Notes: generated from the sequence alone by a model not told the origin. 19,004 bases of DNA from an uncultured Caldimonas sp. (GCF_946480305.1 NZ_CAMLJQ010000060.1:1-19004); one strand, 5' to 3'. Shown: positions 1-8,180, counted from the stretch's first letter. Program-made: numbers and translations.

Positions 1-93
1 GAGCTACTTCTGGCAGGCATCAACCGCCCACCGGACTGTGTGTCCGCAGCGAATCCGACGAATGTATGGTGTTGCATTCAAGCCCTCTTCTTT

Positions 94-192
94 GGTGACT
101 TTCTTCTGGGCCCAGAAGAAAGTTACCCGCCCGCCGGGGCGGACTCCCGGCGCGAAAGAGCAGGCTGGCGCAGCGATCCCCCCCGCGCCAGC
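94..192. repeat. Cluster of three hairpins, candidate dispersed intergenic repeat
   Basis: The stretch before base 240 holds no gene. It contains a near-perfect 34-bp palindrome with no spacer (arms 94-110 and 111-127, one mismatch, centre CTGGGCCCAG), a second stem CGCCGGG/CCCGGCG (132-138 with 146-152), and a third stem GCTGGCGC/GCGCCAGC (164-171 with 185-192). There is no T-run after any stem, so it is a poor intrinsic terminator. From memory, very similar segments recur in intergenic DNA of Comamonadaceae-type genomes; that cannot be verified here, and there is only one copy in this window. It lies just downstream of the ABC ATPase gene on the minus strand and could serve as a transcript-end structure. 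Bases 1-93 and 193-239 show nothing I can identify. Confidence 0.5.
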
Positions 193-239
193 GGGCAACA
201 GCCAGCAGCCCCGGGCAACGGGCAGCCCCCAGCGCCCCG

Positions 240-902
240 TCAGGTCGCCACCTGCACCACCCCCCGAGCAGTAAGCCTCACCACCCGATCCGCCACGGCA
301 GCGGCACTCGCCGAATGCGTCACCAACACGCATGCCGCCCCATGCTCCCGCACTTGCTGCAACAACGCCCCCATCACCTGCTCCGCAGTGGACGGATCGA
401 GATTGCCCGACGGCTCATCGGCCAGCAGCAACGCCGGCCGATGGATCAACGCACGTGCGATGGCGACGCGCTGCAACTGCCCGCCCGACAACTGTTGCGG
501 CAGCCGTTGCGCCAGCCCGGCAAGCCCGACGGACGCCAGCGCGCGCTCGACCCGGCCATCGTCGGCCTCACCGAGCAACAGCAACGGCAGGCTCACGTTC
601 TGAGCCACGGTGAGGTGCGGCAGCACATGAAACGCCTGGAACACGAAGCCCACGTGCCGCCGCCGCAGGTGCGCCTGCTCGGCCTCGCTCGCCCGCGTGA
701 CGTTGATGCCGAGCACGTGCACTTCGCCGCTGTCGGGTGTGTCGAGGCCGGCCATGCAATTGAGCAGCGTCGACTTGCCGACGCCCGACTCGCCGAGGAT
801 GGCGACGAACTCGCCGCGGGCGACTTGCAGGTCCACGTTCGAAAACACGGGCTCGTCGCCGTAGCGTTTCGAGAGGGCTCGCACATCGACGACGACCGTC
901 AT
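240..902 (-). CDS. ABC transporter ATP-binding protein, LolD/MacB/FtsE-like
   Basis: A 220-residue ATPase subunit that would power a membrane permease by ATP hydrolysis at the cytoplasmic face. All nucleotide-binding motifs are present: Walker [10 protein letters not shown] (37-45), Q-loop FQ (88-89), signature LSGGQ (138-142), Walker B LLLADEP (158-164) followed by SGNLD, and the H-loop His196. The SGNLD after Walker B and the length are typical of the LolD/MacB/FtsE/YbbA group, which extrudes lipoproteins or other amphiphiles or remodels the envelope. The start was chosen at the ATG that overlaps the miaA stop in an ATGA (899-902), implying translational coupling; the reading frame is open further upstream but only as a shadow of miaA. 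No FtsX- or LolC-like permease is next to it, so the substrate is unknown. It could be a YbbA homologue. Confidence 0.9.
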   Translation of the reverse strand: MTVVVDVRALSKRYGDEPVFSNVDLQVARGEFVAILGESGVGKSTLLNCMAGLDTPDSGEVHVLGINVTRASEAEQAHLRRRHVGFVFQAFHVLPHLTVAQNVSLPLLLLGEADDGRVERALASVGLAGLAQRLPQQLSGGQLQRVAIARALIHRPALLLADEPSGNLDPSTAEQVMGALLQQVREHGAACVLVTHSASAAAVADRVVRLTARGVVQVAT

Positions 903-1843
903 GCCTGCGCCTCCACGGCCGCGCGTACCTGGGCCACCACGCGGTCGACGGCGTCTGGCGCATCGCAGGGCACTGCGTGCCGTTGCGGCATGCCCCGCAA
1001 CCAGGTGAGCTGCCGCTTGGCGAGCTGGCGGGTCGCCGCAATGCCGCGCTCGGCCAGCTGCTCGGCAGGGAACAGGCCCTCGAGCATCTCCCACGCCTGC
1101 CGGTAGCCGACGCAACGCATCGAGGGCATCGCGAGCGTGAGGTCGCCGCGCGCGCGCAGGCGTTGCACCTCGTCGAGGAAACCCTGCGCGAGCATCTGTT
1201 CGAAGCGCTGCGCGATACGCTGGTGCAACCAGGCGCGGTCGGTGGGTTCGAGCGAGATGAGAGGGGCCGTGGCGCGGATGGACGCCTCGCCGGCGAAGCG
1301 GTCGGTGTGGAAAGAGGAGAGCGGCTGCCCGGACACGCGATACACCTCCAGTGCACGCTGGATGCGCTGCGCGTCGTTGGGCGACAGGCGTGCGGCCGTC
1401 ACGGGGTCGATCTGCGCGAGCTGCGCATGCAGGGCCGGCCAGCCGAGCCGGGCGGCATCGGCATCGAGTTCCGCACGCACGGATGGGTCGGCCGCGGGCA
1501 GCGCGTCCATGCCGTCGAGCAGGGCCTTGAAATACAGCATGGTGCCGCCCACGAGCAGCGGCAGGCGCCCGCGCGAGGCGATCTCGTCGATCAGGCGCTG
1601 GGCGTCGGCAACGAACTGCGCGGCCGAATAGGCCTGCGTCGGTTCGACGATGTCGATCAGGTGATGCGGCACCGCGGCCTGTTCCTCGGTGGTGGGCTTG
1701 GCGGTGCCGATGTCCATGCCCCGGTACACGAGAGCCGAATCGACCGAGACGATCTCGACCGGCAGCACCCGTGCAATGGCGAGTGCGGCAGCGGTCTTGC
1801 CGGAGGCGGTGGGGCCGGCGAGGCAGACGTAAGCCGCGCTCAT
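899..1843 (-). CDS. miaA: tRNA dimethylallyltransferase MiaA
   Basis: Transfers a dimethylallyl group from DMAPP to N6 of adenosine 37 in tRNAs that read UNN codons, the first step of ms2i6A formation, in the cytoplasm. The 314-residue protein has the P-loop GPTASGKT (10-17), the conserved [17 protein letters not shown] segment (34-50), the VGGTMLY motif (98-104), [12 protein letters not shown] (156-167) and the C-terminal [12 protein letters not shown] (272-283), all family hallmarks; the length is normal for bacterial MiaA. The start ATG at 1841-1843 overlaps the stop of the MFS gene (ATGA, 1840-1843), and the stop overlaps the start of the ABC ATPase, so the three genes form one coupled minus-strand operon. 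In many Proteobacteria miaA lies directly after mutL; here about 3.7 kb separates them. Confidence 0.97.
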   Translation of the reverse strand: MSAAYVCLAGPTASGKTAAALAIARVLPVEIVSVDSALVYRGMDIGTAKPTTEEQAAVPHHLIDIVEPTQAYSAAQFVADAQRLIDEIASRGRLPLLVGGTMLYFKALLDGMDALPAADPSVRAELDADAARLGWPALHAQLAQIDPVTAARLSPNDAQRIQRALEVYRVSGQPLSSFHTDRFAGEASIRATAPLISLEPTDRAWLHQRIAQRFEQMLAQGFLDEVQRLRARGDLTLAMPSMRCVGYRQAWEMLEGLFPAEQLAERGIAATRQLAKRQLTWLRGMPQRHAVPCDAPDAVDRVVAQVRAAVEAQA

Positions 1844-3090
1844 GGCGTCACCACGTGTGCGTCGCCGTGCCGCCGCACGAGCACCAGCGCTGCATAAGCC
1901 AGCAACACCGACCAGAACGCGATGGTCAACGCGAGCGGACGGACGGTGCCGTCGAAGCTCCAGCCGATCCAGTTGCCGACCGCGAATGCCAGCACCATGC
2001 ACAGGAAGCCTGACAGCGCCGCCGCGGTGCCGGCACGCGCCGGGAAGGGGCCGACCGCGCCCACGTGCGCACACGGCTGGTGGATGCCATGGGCCACCAT
2101 GTAGACGAACTGCGGAACCGCCAGCGCGAGCGGGTGATGCACCCCGGCCAGGGCGAGCGCTGCCATCGACAGACCGCCAGCCAGCGACAGGAAGGCGCCC
2201 AGCCGGATCGTGCGCACCAGGCCCCGCTGCGGGATCAGGCGCTGGCACCAGAACGAGCCGACCAGGTAGCCCGAGACGACCAGCGAGAACGTCACGCCGA
2301 ACTGCCGGCGCGTGAGGCCGAGCACGTCGACCAGCACGAACGACGAGCCCGCGATGAAGCTGAACAGGCCGGCATAGGTGAAGCTCGCCACCGCGGTGTA
2401 CGCCCAGAACGTGGGGTGACGCGCGATCTCGGCCCAGCTGCGCGCCAAGGCGCCGAATCGCAACGCATGCGGGTCGCGGCGCTCGATGCTCTCGGGCAGT
2501 CGCAGCGTCACGTACAGCAGGCCCACGGCGCCGAAGGCGGTCAAGGTGGCAAAGGCGCCGCGCCAGCCGAGCGTCGTTTCGATGACACCGCCCAGCATGG
2601 GCCCGAGCACGGGGATCGCACTCATCCACACCATCGCGCGCGCCAGCACGCGGGCGCCTTCCTGCGGCGCATAGAAGTCCCGCAGCATCGCGCGGGCGCA
2701 CATCACGCAGGCGGCCATGCCGATGCCCTGGGCGGCCCGGCAGGCGATCAGCCAGCCGATCTGGGTCGCAAGCATCGCGAGCGCGCTGGCCGCGGTGTAG
2801 AGCACCAGTCCGCCGATCAGCACCGGTCGTCGCCCCAACCGGTCGGCGACCGGGCCCAGCAGCAGTTGCGCCGCGCCGAAGCTGATGACCAGCACGCTGA
2901 GCGTGAGCTGCACGGTTGCGATCGGCACGCCGAAGAGGCCGGGCAACGACGGCAGCGATGGCAGGTACAGGTCGGTGGAGATCGGCTGTGTGCCGAGCAG
3001 CAGCATCAGCGCCAGCACGATGGTTTCGTCGCGGGGGCGGGTGCGTGGCAAGGGGGAGTGGGCGGAAGACGAGGCTGCGGCGGGCGGCAT
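1840..3090 (-). CDS. MFS multidrug transporter, Bcr/CflA family
   Basis: A 416-residue inner-membrane exporter with about twelve hydrophobic helices. Diagnostic features are [10 protein letters not shown] in the first helix (residues 38-47), which matches the STDxYLPxxP signature of Bcr/CflA drug:H+ antiporters, and the MFS motif [13 protein letters not shown] (79-90). The family exports bicyclomycin, chloramphenicol, sulfonamides or small peptides; the substrate cannot be read from the sequence. The first 20 residues are Ala/Pro/Ser-rich and cytoplasmic. It is the first gene of the MFS-miaA-ATPase operon and overlaps miaA by four bases. The start ATG at 3088-3090 is the most upstream one and has no clear Shine-Dalgarno; a later Met29 lies inside helix one and is unlikely. 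The region before it (3091-3278) is shared with a divergent small gene. Confidence 0.9.
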   Translation of the reverse strand: MPPAAASSSAHSPLPRTRPRDETIVLALMLLLGTQPISTDLYLPSLPSLPGLFGVPIATVQLTLSVLVISFGAAQLLLGPVADRLGRRPVLIGGLVLYTAASALAMLATQIGWLIACRAAQGIGMAACVMCARAMLRDFYAPQEGARVLARAMVWMSAIPVLGPMLGGVIETTLGWRGAFATLTAFGAVGLLYVTLRLPESIERRDPHALRFGALARSWAEIARHPTFWAYTAVASFTYAGLFSFIAGSSFVLVDVLGLTRRQFGVTFSLVVSGYLVGSFWCQRLIPQRGLVRTIRLGAFLSLAGGLSMAALALAGVHHPLALAVPQFVYMVAHGIHQPCAHVGAVGPFPARAGTAAALSGFLCMVLAFAVGNWIGWSFDGTVRPLALTIAFWSVLLAYAALVLVRRHGDAHVVTP

Positions 3091-3278
3091 CCCGGCAGCG
3101 TATCAGAGGCGTGCGCTCGACCGGTGCGTGGCGCGCACACGGCGAGGTGCGGCAACGGCGGCAGAAAGCCACGCCGTGCGCTGTATGCTGCCGGGCCATG
3201 TGCATGGGTTGCCGCAGCGCGATCCACCGGCCGGCGCGAGCGCCCGGATGAACCTTTCAAGAGTCGGAGAGTGTGAAC

Positions 3279-3491
3279 ATGAAAACGATGTTGGCGGTCG
3301 TGGGCGCGGCGTTGATCGTGCTGGGCGGCGTGATCCTGTTCAACGGCCTGTCGGTCTCGTCGGAGGAAACGGTCTTTCAGCTGGGCGAGTTCAAGGCCCA
3401 GGTGCAGACCGAGAAGAAGCTGCCGCCGTGGTCCGGCGGGCTGGCGCTGGCCGCGGGGGTGGTGCTGGTCGTCGCCGGCCTGAAGAAGTAG
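3279..3491 (+). CDS. Small membrane protein with two transmembrane helices
   Basis: A 70-residue protein with a hydrophobic segment at about residues 5-24, a polar loop containing SSEETVFQLGEFKAQVQTEKK, and a second hydrophobic segment at about 48-66 ending in GLKK. The N-in, loop-out hairpin topology and the EETVFQLG...TEKKLPP pattern resemble short uncharacterised two-helix proteins widespread in Proteobacteria (possibly DUF3185-like; I am not sure of the family number). The function is unknown. The start was set at ATG 3279 because GGAGA (3266-3270) sits eight bases before it; a GTG two codons earlier (3273) is possible. It is alone on the plus strand, divergent from the MFS operon and convergent with the pseudouridine synthase gene. 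Confidence 0.75.
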   Translation: MKTMLAVVGAALIVLGGVILFNGLSVSSEETVFQLGEFKAQVQTEKKLPPWSGGLALAAGVVLVVAGLKK

Positions 3492-3498
3492 GCCGGCG
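3473..3498 (+). terminator. Stem-loop spanning the stop codon of the small membrane protein
   Basis: A perfect 9-bp stem (3473-3481 with 3490-3498, CGCCGGCCT/AGGCCGGCG) with an 8-base loop that contains the end of the reading frame. There is no T-run, so it is not a canonical intrinsic terminator, but it lies in the 22-bp gap between two convergent genes and may define or protect the 3' end. Confidence 0.3.
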
Positions 3499-3513
3499 CG
3501 CCCGGCAGGTCGT

Positions 3514-4542
3514 TCAGAAACTCTCGTCGCCGCGCAGGTAGCGCCACTGACCGGGCGGCAGGTCGCCCAGCATCACGCGCCCGATGCGGATGCGCTTGAG
3601 CCCGACCACCTTGAGGCCCACCGCCTCGCACATGCGCCGGATCTGCCGCTTCCTGCCTTCGCGCAGCACGAAGCGCAACTGATCCTCGTTCTGCCACCAC
3701 ACTTTCGCGGGCTGCAGCGGCTTGCCATCCAGCCACAGGCCATGGTTGAGCTTTTGCAGGCTGGCTTCGGGGAACACGTCGCGCACCGGCCCAGGCTGGG
3801 CGTATTGCACGCGCACCAGGTATTCCTTCTCGACCTCGGAGTCCTGCCCGATCAGGCGCTTGGCCACGCGGCCGTCCTGGGTCAGCACCAGCAGGCCGAC
3901 GGAGTCGATGTCGAGCCGCCCGGCCGGCGCCAGGTTGCGCAGGTGCTCACGCTTGAAGCGCAGGCCGGTCGGGTCGCCCTTCCAGTGGTTCTGCGGCGTC
4001 ACCAGTGTCACGGCGGGCTCGTAGCCGTCTTCCGCCTGGCCGCTCACGTAGCCCACCGGCTTGTTGATCAGCACCGTCACTAGCTCGGCCTGGAACGCCT
4101 TGGCGGCAGGGTCGATCGTGATTTGCTGCTCGGGCGACACGCGCGCGCCGAGTTCGCTGATGACCTGCCCATCCACCCGCACCCAGCCGCGTGCAATCCA
4201 TTCGTCGGCTTCTCGACGCGAGGCGAGGCCCAGCTCGCTCATGCGCTTGGACAGCCGTGGATGCTGGTCGTCGGCGGGCGGCGCAGTGGAGCGGGCCGCC
4301 GCCCGAGCCGGGGCGGCAGGGATGGCGGGCATCGCCGGTGCGGGCGGCTGGGGCTTGGGCGGGGTTGGCGGTTTGGGCAACGGCGCCGCCTGGGGGGGCG
4401 GTGCCGAGCCCTCGCGGGCAGCAGCAGGCTTCATCGCCCGCGACCGCGGCGCCGAGCCTGCACCGCGCACAGGAGGGCGGTCGCGCCGCTTCTCGGCCTT
4501 CTTGGCGGCGGGGGGCAGTGAGATCTTGGGGCGTTGGGTCAT
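3514..4542 (-). CDS. rRNA pseudouridine synthase, RluB/RluE/RluF-RsuA family (RluF-like)
   Basis: Isomerises a specific uridine in ribosomal RNA to pseudouridine. The 342-residue protein has a low-complexity Pro/Ala/Lys-rich N-terminus (residues 1-92), an S4 RNA-binding domain beginning RLSKRMSELGLASRREAD (about 96-145), then the catalytic domain with LINKPVGYVSG (158-168), the active-site GRLDIDSVGLL (catalytic Asp211) and the C-terminal GRKRQIRRMCEAVGLKVVGLKRIRIG (296-321). The LKR(I/T)RI and GQWRYL segments are closest to RluF, which modifies U2604 of 23S rRNA in E. coli, but RluB-like specificity is not excluded. A roughly 20-residue segment (182-203, QNHWKGDPTGLRF) sits between the KPVG and GRLD motifs. 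The ATG at 4540-4542 lies 46 bases after the hydrolase gene, so the two are probably co-transcribed. Confidence 0.9.
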   Translation of the reverse strand: MTQRPKISLPPAAKKAEKRRDRPPVRGAGSAPRSRAMKPAAAREGSAPPPQAAPLPKPPTPPKPQPPAPAMPAIPAAPARAAARSTAPPADDQHPRLSKRMSELGLASRREADEWIARGWVRVDGQVISELGARVSPEQQITIDPAAKAFQAELVTVLINKPVGYVSGQAEDGYEPAVTLVTPQNHWKGDPTGLRFKREHLRNLAPAGRLDIDSVGLLVLTQDGRVAKRLIGQDSEVEKEYLVRVQYAQPGPVRDVFPEASLQKLNHGLWLDGKPLQPAKVWWQNEDQLRFVLREGRKRQIRRMCEAVGLKVVGLKRIRIGRVMLGDLPPGQWRYLRGDESF

Positions 4543-4588
4543 CGTCGGTTCGCAGCCGGAAACCCGGATTGGACCACGACGCGCGCCG

Positions 4589-5443
4589 TCACCTGGGCCA
4601 GCCGAACAGCTCGCGCAGCGCCAGCTCGTACTCGCCCTGCGCCATGGTGTTGGTGCTGTGGTGCGAGCCGCCTTCGACCAGCACCCACCGTTTGGGCCCG
4701 GGTGCCTTGTCGTAGAGTGCGCGGCCGAGCTCGGGCTTGATCAGCGAGTCGTTGCTGCCGTGGACCACGAGCACCGGCGCATTGACGCGCCCGATGCGCT
4801 CGGCCGAGTCGAACCGCTGCGTGATCAGCCAGCCGATCGGCAGCCAGCCCCAGCGCATCGTGGCAAAGACATCGGCCACCGAGGTGAAGGTGCCTTCCAG
4901 CATCAGCCCCTGCAGGTCGTTCACCTCGGATGCGAGATGCACCGCGATGGCGCCGCCCAGCGAGTGGCCGAAGATGTAGCGCGGCTGCGACGGGTAGCGC
5001 TCGGCCAGCCATTCCCAGGCGGCGAGGGCGTCTTCGTGCGCCAACCCCTCCGAAGGCAGCGCGGCGCTGCTGCGGCCGAAGCCACGATAGTCGACCGCGA
5101 GCACGTTGAACCCCAGGGATTGCATGCGCCGCACGCGATGAGCGCTGCCGTTCACACCCCAGCGGGCGCCGTGCAGGTAAAGCAGCACCGGGGCCTCGGC
5201 ATCTTCGTTCGCATGCCACAGCGCGTGCAGCTTCACCGGCTCGCCGGTTTCCTTGGACGTGAACTCGATCCATACGTCCTGCATGCCTTCGAGCGCATGC
5301 ATGCCGTTGCGCCACGACTCGGTTTCCGGCTGGAAGATCCAGCGGCGCTGCTGCGTGTCGAGCGCGCTGCAACCCGCGAACAGCGCGAACGCCGTGATGA
5401 TCGAGAGCGCAAGGCGCCAGCGGTGGGCAGTGAGGTGCTTCAT
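4589..5443 (-). CDS. Alpha/beta-fold hydrolase, probable lipoprotein (BEM46/ABHD13-like)
   Basis: A 284-residue serine hydrolase. The N-terminus has basic residues, a hydrophobic core and ALFAGC (20-25), which reads as a lipoprotein signal with lipid-modified Cys25 (Phe at -3 is slightly unusual), so the enzyme is probably anchored in the periplasm. The catalytic triad is visible: nucleophile Ser161 in GHSLGG, Asp232 in HGSNDSLI and His261 in EGGSHHS; LYLHGARWGVNG (89-100) forms the oxyanion region and VDYRGFGRSSA (118-128) is typical of the BEM46-like group. The substrate is unknown. The ATG at 5441-5443 was chosen over a TTG ten codons upstream because it places the signal peptide at the N-terminus. 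It lies 113 bases after the mutL stop and 46 before the RluF-like gene. Confidence 0.85.
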   Translation of the reverse strand: MKHLTAHRWRLALSIITAFALFAGCSALDTQQRRWIFQPETESWRNGMHALEGMQDVWIEFTSKETGEPVKLHALWHANEDAEAPVLLYLHGARWGVNGSAHRVRRMQSLGFNVLAVDYRGFGRSSAALPSEGLAHEDALAAWEWLAERYPSQPRYIFGHSLGGAIAVHLASEVNDLQGLMLEGTFTSVADVFATMRWGWLPIGWLITQRFDSAERIGRVNAPVLVVHGSNDSLIKPELGRALYDKAPGPKRWVLVEGGSHHSTNTMAQGEYELALRELFGWPR

Positions 5444-5556
5444 GGCCGTCGAATGATCCGACGACGGCCCCAAAAGTTCACCGCCCGGTAACCGCCCGGG
5501 TCAAGGTGGCGAGCAGGCTTTCACGGTTGCGGGGCGTTTGTGTTGCCTTGCTCGCT

Positions 5557-7392
5557 TCAGCGGCCGCGCATGAACAGCGCGTCGAGTTCGCGCAGCGTCA
5601 GTTGCCGCCAGGTGGGACGACCGTGATTGCATTGGTCGGCGCGTTCGGTGCGCTCCATGTCGCGCAGCAGGGCGTTCATCTCGTCCAGCGTGAGCTTGCG
5701 GTTGGCGCGTACCGCACCGTGGCACGCCATGGTGGCGAGCAGTTCGTGCTGCGCGCGCTGGATCACGTTGCTGGCGTCGTATTGCGCCAGTTCTGCCAGC
5801 ACGCTGCGGGCCAGTTCCACCACGTCGGCATCGGCCAGGGCGGCAGGGCGCGAACGGATCGCGAGCGTGCCGGGGCCGAGCGGCGTGACGTCCAGGCCCA
5901 GCGTCAGCAGCGCCTCACGCTGCGCTTCGGCGGTGGCCACCTCCTGCGGCGCGGCGGAAAACGTCGCCGGGATCAGCATCGGTTGCGCCTCGATGCGTTG
6001 TGCGGCGAGATTGCTCTTCAACTGCTCGTAGACGATGCGTTCGTGCGCTGCATGCATGTCGACGATCACCAGGCCGTGCGCGTTTTCTGCCAGTACGTAG
6101 ATGCCGCCGATCTGCGCCACCGCCCGGCCCAGCGGCCAGGCGTCGGCGTCGGCCCATTCCGGCGCAGGCGCGGCCGCCGTGACGGCCGACGGCGCTGGCC
6201 ACGGTGAGGGGGCTTCCCGTGCATACAACACGGCGGCCTGCTGCAGGCCCAGGCTGCCTTGCACCGTTGGTGGCGACCACGATGAGCCGGGCGGCGGGTA
6301 GCCGGGACTGCGCAACGCGGGCGGCATTGCGGCCGGCCAGGCGAGCGATGGCGCCGCCGTGCCTTCACCGCCCACTGCGGCATTTGCCCGCGAGGCCGCC
6401 AGGGCGGCGTCGACGGCGTGCCGCACCGCCTGATGCACCTCGCGCGATTCGCGGAAGCGCACCTCGATCTTCGTCGGGTGCACGTTCACGTCGACGCGGT
6501 CCGGCGGGATCTCGACGAACAGCACGTAGGTCGGCTGACGTCCGCCGTGCAGCACATCTTCATACGCGGAGCGCACGCCATGCGCGAGCAGCTTGTCGCG
6601 CACGTAGCGGCCGTTGACGTAGCAGTACTGCTGGTCCGCTCTTGCGCGGGCGGCATCCGGAACGCCCGCCCTGCCGGTGATGGTGACCGGGCCCACGCGG
6701 GCTTCGACGCCGCGACTTTGCGTGATGAAGTCCTCGCCCAGCACGTCCTTCACCCGCTGCTCGGGTGTGCCGCGCCGCCATTGCTCGACCAGCTTGCCCT
6801 CGTGCCACACGCCGAAGGCCACGTCCGGGCGGACCAGCGCATGGCGGCGCACCGCTTCGACGCAATGCGCCAGTTCGGTGGCGTCGGTCTTCAGGAACTT
6901 GCGCCGTGCCGGCGTGTTGAAGAACAGCTCGCGCACCTCGACGCTGGTGCCCACCGCGCGGGCGCCGGGTGCCAGCTCGCCGGAGCGGGCGTCGAGCCGC
7001 CATGCGTGGGCGCCTTCCGCGGTGCGGCTGAGCACCGAGACCTCGGCCACCGAGGCGATGGCTGCCAGGGCCTCGCCGCGGAACCCCATCGTGGCGACCG
7101 ATTCGAGATCGGGCAGTGAGGCGATCTTGCTGGTGGCATGGCGACGCAGCGCCAGTGGCAGTTCGTCTTCCGGGATGCCGCAGCCGTTGTCTTCGACCAC
7201 GATGCTGCGCACGCCGCCAGCCAGCAGCTTCACGTTCACTTCGGTGGCACCTGCGTCGAGCGCGTTGTCGACCAGCTCGCGCACCACCGAGGCCGGCCGC
7301 TCCACCACCTCGCCGGCGGCGATCTGGCTGATCAGTTCGTCAGGCAGTTCGCGGATGGGGCGGCGCGCGGCGGGGGCGGGGACGGCGTTCAT
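5557..7392 (-). CDS. mutL: DNA mismatch repair protein MutL
   Basis: The MutS partner in mismatch repair. The 611-residue protein has the N-terminal GHKL ATPase (ELVDNALDAGAT with Glu39 and Asn43, VEDNGCGI 66-73, HATSKI 85-90, GFRGEALA 103-110), a Pro/Ala-rich linker at roughly 335-420, and a C-terminal dimerisation domain. The C-terminal domain carries DMHAAHERIVYE (445-456), ACHGAVRANRKL (556-567) and CNHGRPT (588-594), which match the metal-binding endonuclease motifs of MutL in organisms lacking MutH; thus it is probably a nicking enzyme. The ATG at 7390-7392 was chosen because the upstream 15 codons are not conserved-looking and because a TAGAAT hexamer lies exactly 7 bases before it. 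It is divergent from dedA and separated from amiC by dedA. Confidence 0.97.
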   Translation of the reverse strand: MNAVPAPAARRPIRELPDELISQIAAGEVVERPASVVRELVDNALDAGATEVNVKLLAGGVRSIVVEDNGCGIPEDELPLALRRHATSKIASLPDLESVATMGFRGEALAAIASVAEVSVLSRTAEGAHAWRLDARSGELAPGARAVGTSVEVRELFFNTPARRKFLKTDATELAHCVEAVRRHALVRPDVAFGVWHEGKLVEQWRRGTPEQRVKDVLGEDFITQSRGVEARVGPVTITGRAGVPDAARARADQQYCYVNGRYVRDKLLAHGVRSAYEDVLHGGRQPTYVLFVEIPPDRVDVNVHPTKIEVRFRESREVHQAVRHAVDAALAASRANAAVGGEGTAAPSLAWPAAMPPALRSPGYPPPGSSWSPPTVQGSLGLQQAAVLYAREAPSPWPAPSAVTAAAPAPEWADADAWPLGRAVAQIGGIYVLAENAHGLVIVDMHAAHERIVYEQLKSNLAAQRIEAQPMLIPATFSAAPQEVATAEAQREALLTLGLDVTPLGPGTLAIRSRPAALADADVVELARSVLAELAQYDASNVIQRAQHELLATMACHGAVRANRKLTLDEMNALLRDMERTERADQCNHGRPTWRQLTLRELDALFMRGR

Positions 7393-7399
7393 GGCGGGC

Positions 7400-7405
7400 A
7401 TTCTA
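7400..7405 (-). promoter_or_regulatory. -10-like hexamer TAGAAT for mutL
   Basis: On the minus strand TAGAAT (5 of 6 matches to TATAAT) ends 7 bases before the mutL ATG. A transcription start at the usual distance would fall on or next to the start codon, giving a leaderless mRNA. No good -35 is seen 16-18 bases upstream, and no Shine-Dalgarno sequence precedes the ATG. Confidence 0.4.
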
Positions 7406-7481
7406 GGCAAGCGTCGCCCGCCGGGTGCCGGCACCACCTCGGTGCGCTACACGGGCTTACCGCAGGGTGGGCCGTCGCGCA

Positions 7482-7487
7482 GATAAT
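7482..7487 (+). promoter_or_regulatory. -10-like hexamer GATAAT for dedA
   Basis: GATAAT (5 of 6 matches to TATAAT) ends 7 bases before the dedA ATG at 7495, and no Shine-Dalgarno is present in between. This predicts a leaderless dedA transcript. A -35-like TTACCG at 7457-7462 is too far (19 bases) and weak. Confidence 0.4.
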
Positions 7488-7494
7488 CCGCGCC

Positions 7495-8142
7495 ATGGAA
7501 CTCGTGCTCTTCCTCATCGACTTCATCCTTCACGTCGACAAACACCTCGCGGCCTTTGTGCAGACCTACGGCACCTGGGTGTACGCGCTGCTGTTCGCCA
7601 TCGTCTTCGTCGAGACGGGGCTGGTCGTCATGCCGTTCTTGCCCGGCGATTCGCTGCTGTTCGTGGTGGGTGCCTTGTGCGGCGCGGGTCACATGGACCT
7701 GTCGCTGTCGATGGGGCTGCTGCTCGTGGCGGCGATTGCCGGCGACCAGCTCAACTACAGCATCGGCCGCTACTTCGGCCCCAAGGTGTTCCGCTGGGAG
7801 CAGTCGCGCTTCTTCAACAAGCAGGCCTTCAACCAGGCGCATGCCTTCTACGAACGTTACGGCGGCGTGACCATCATCATCGCCCGCTTCATGCCCTTCA
7901 TCCGCACCTTCGCCCCCTTCGTTGCGGGTGTGGCCGAGATGAACCGCGCCAAGTTCACGCTCTACAACGTCATTGGCGCCGTGCTGTGGGTCGTCGGCCT
8001 CACGCTCGCCGGCTACCTGTTCGGCAACATCCCCATCGTGCAGGAAAACCTCAGCAAGATCATCTGGGCCCTGATCCTGATCCCCGGCCTGATCGCCATC
8101 TTCGGCGCCTGGAAAACCCGCCGCAGCGCCCCGGTAGCCTGA
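7495..8142 (+). CDS. DedA family membrane protein
   Basis: A 215-residue integral inner-membrane protein of the DedA/VTT family, whose members act as lipid-carrier flippases or scramblases (some recycle undecaprenyl phosphate) and support envelope integrity. Family motifs are visible: FVETGLVVMPFLPGDSLLF (38-56) with acidic residues Glu40 and Asp52, the GDQLNYSIGR segment (83-92), and ARFMPFIRTFAPFVAG (130-145) with the two essential Arg positions, plus a C-terminal hydrophobic helix. The length is normal. The frame is open well upstream, but that part is antisense to mutL; the ATG at 7495 gives the standard DedA N-terminus. It is the only plus-strand gene between mutL and amiC and interrupts an otherwise conserved amiC-mutL neighbourhood. 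Confidence 0.93.
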   Translation: MELVLFLIDFILHVDKHLAAFVQTYGTWVYALLFAIVFVETGLVVMPFLPGDSLLFVVGALCGAGHMDLSLSMGLLLVAAIAGDQLNYSIGRYFGPKVFRWEQSRFFNKQAFNQAHAFYERYGGVTIIIARFMPFIRTFAPFVAGVAEMNRAKFTLYNVIGAVLWVVGLTLAGYLFGNIPIVQENLSKIIWALILIPGLIAIFGAWKTRRSAPVA

Positions 8143-8180
8143 GAGGTCCTCCGCGCGTCAGCGCAAACCCGAGTGACGCC

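Noticed and set aside
94..127. 34-bp palindrome as an intrinsic terminator for the ABC ATPase gene
   Set aside because: No T-run follows on either strand and there is no loop; kept as a repeat or structural element instead.
899..3205. 768-residue minus-strand frame that would fuse an upstream domain to MiaA
   Set aside because: The upstream 450 residues are simply the out-of-frame reading of the MFS gene; MiaA starts at 1843 with the ATGA overlap.
2065..3276. 403-residue plus-strand open frame opposite the MFS gene
   Set aside because: Rich in Gln/Arg/His with no hydrophobic pattern; a shadow of the transporter on the minus strand.
5444..5556. Possible hairpin CCCGG/CCGGG between mutL and the hydrolase gene
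   Set aside because: Only five base pairs and no T-run; expected by chance in GC-rich DNA.
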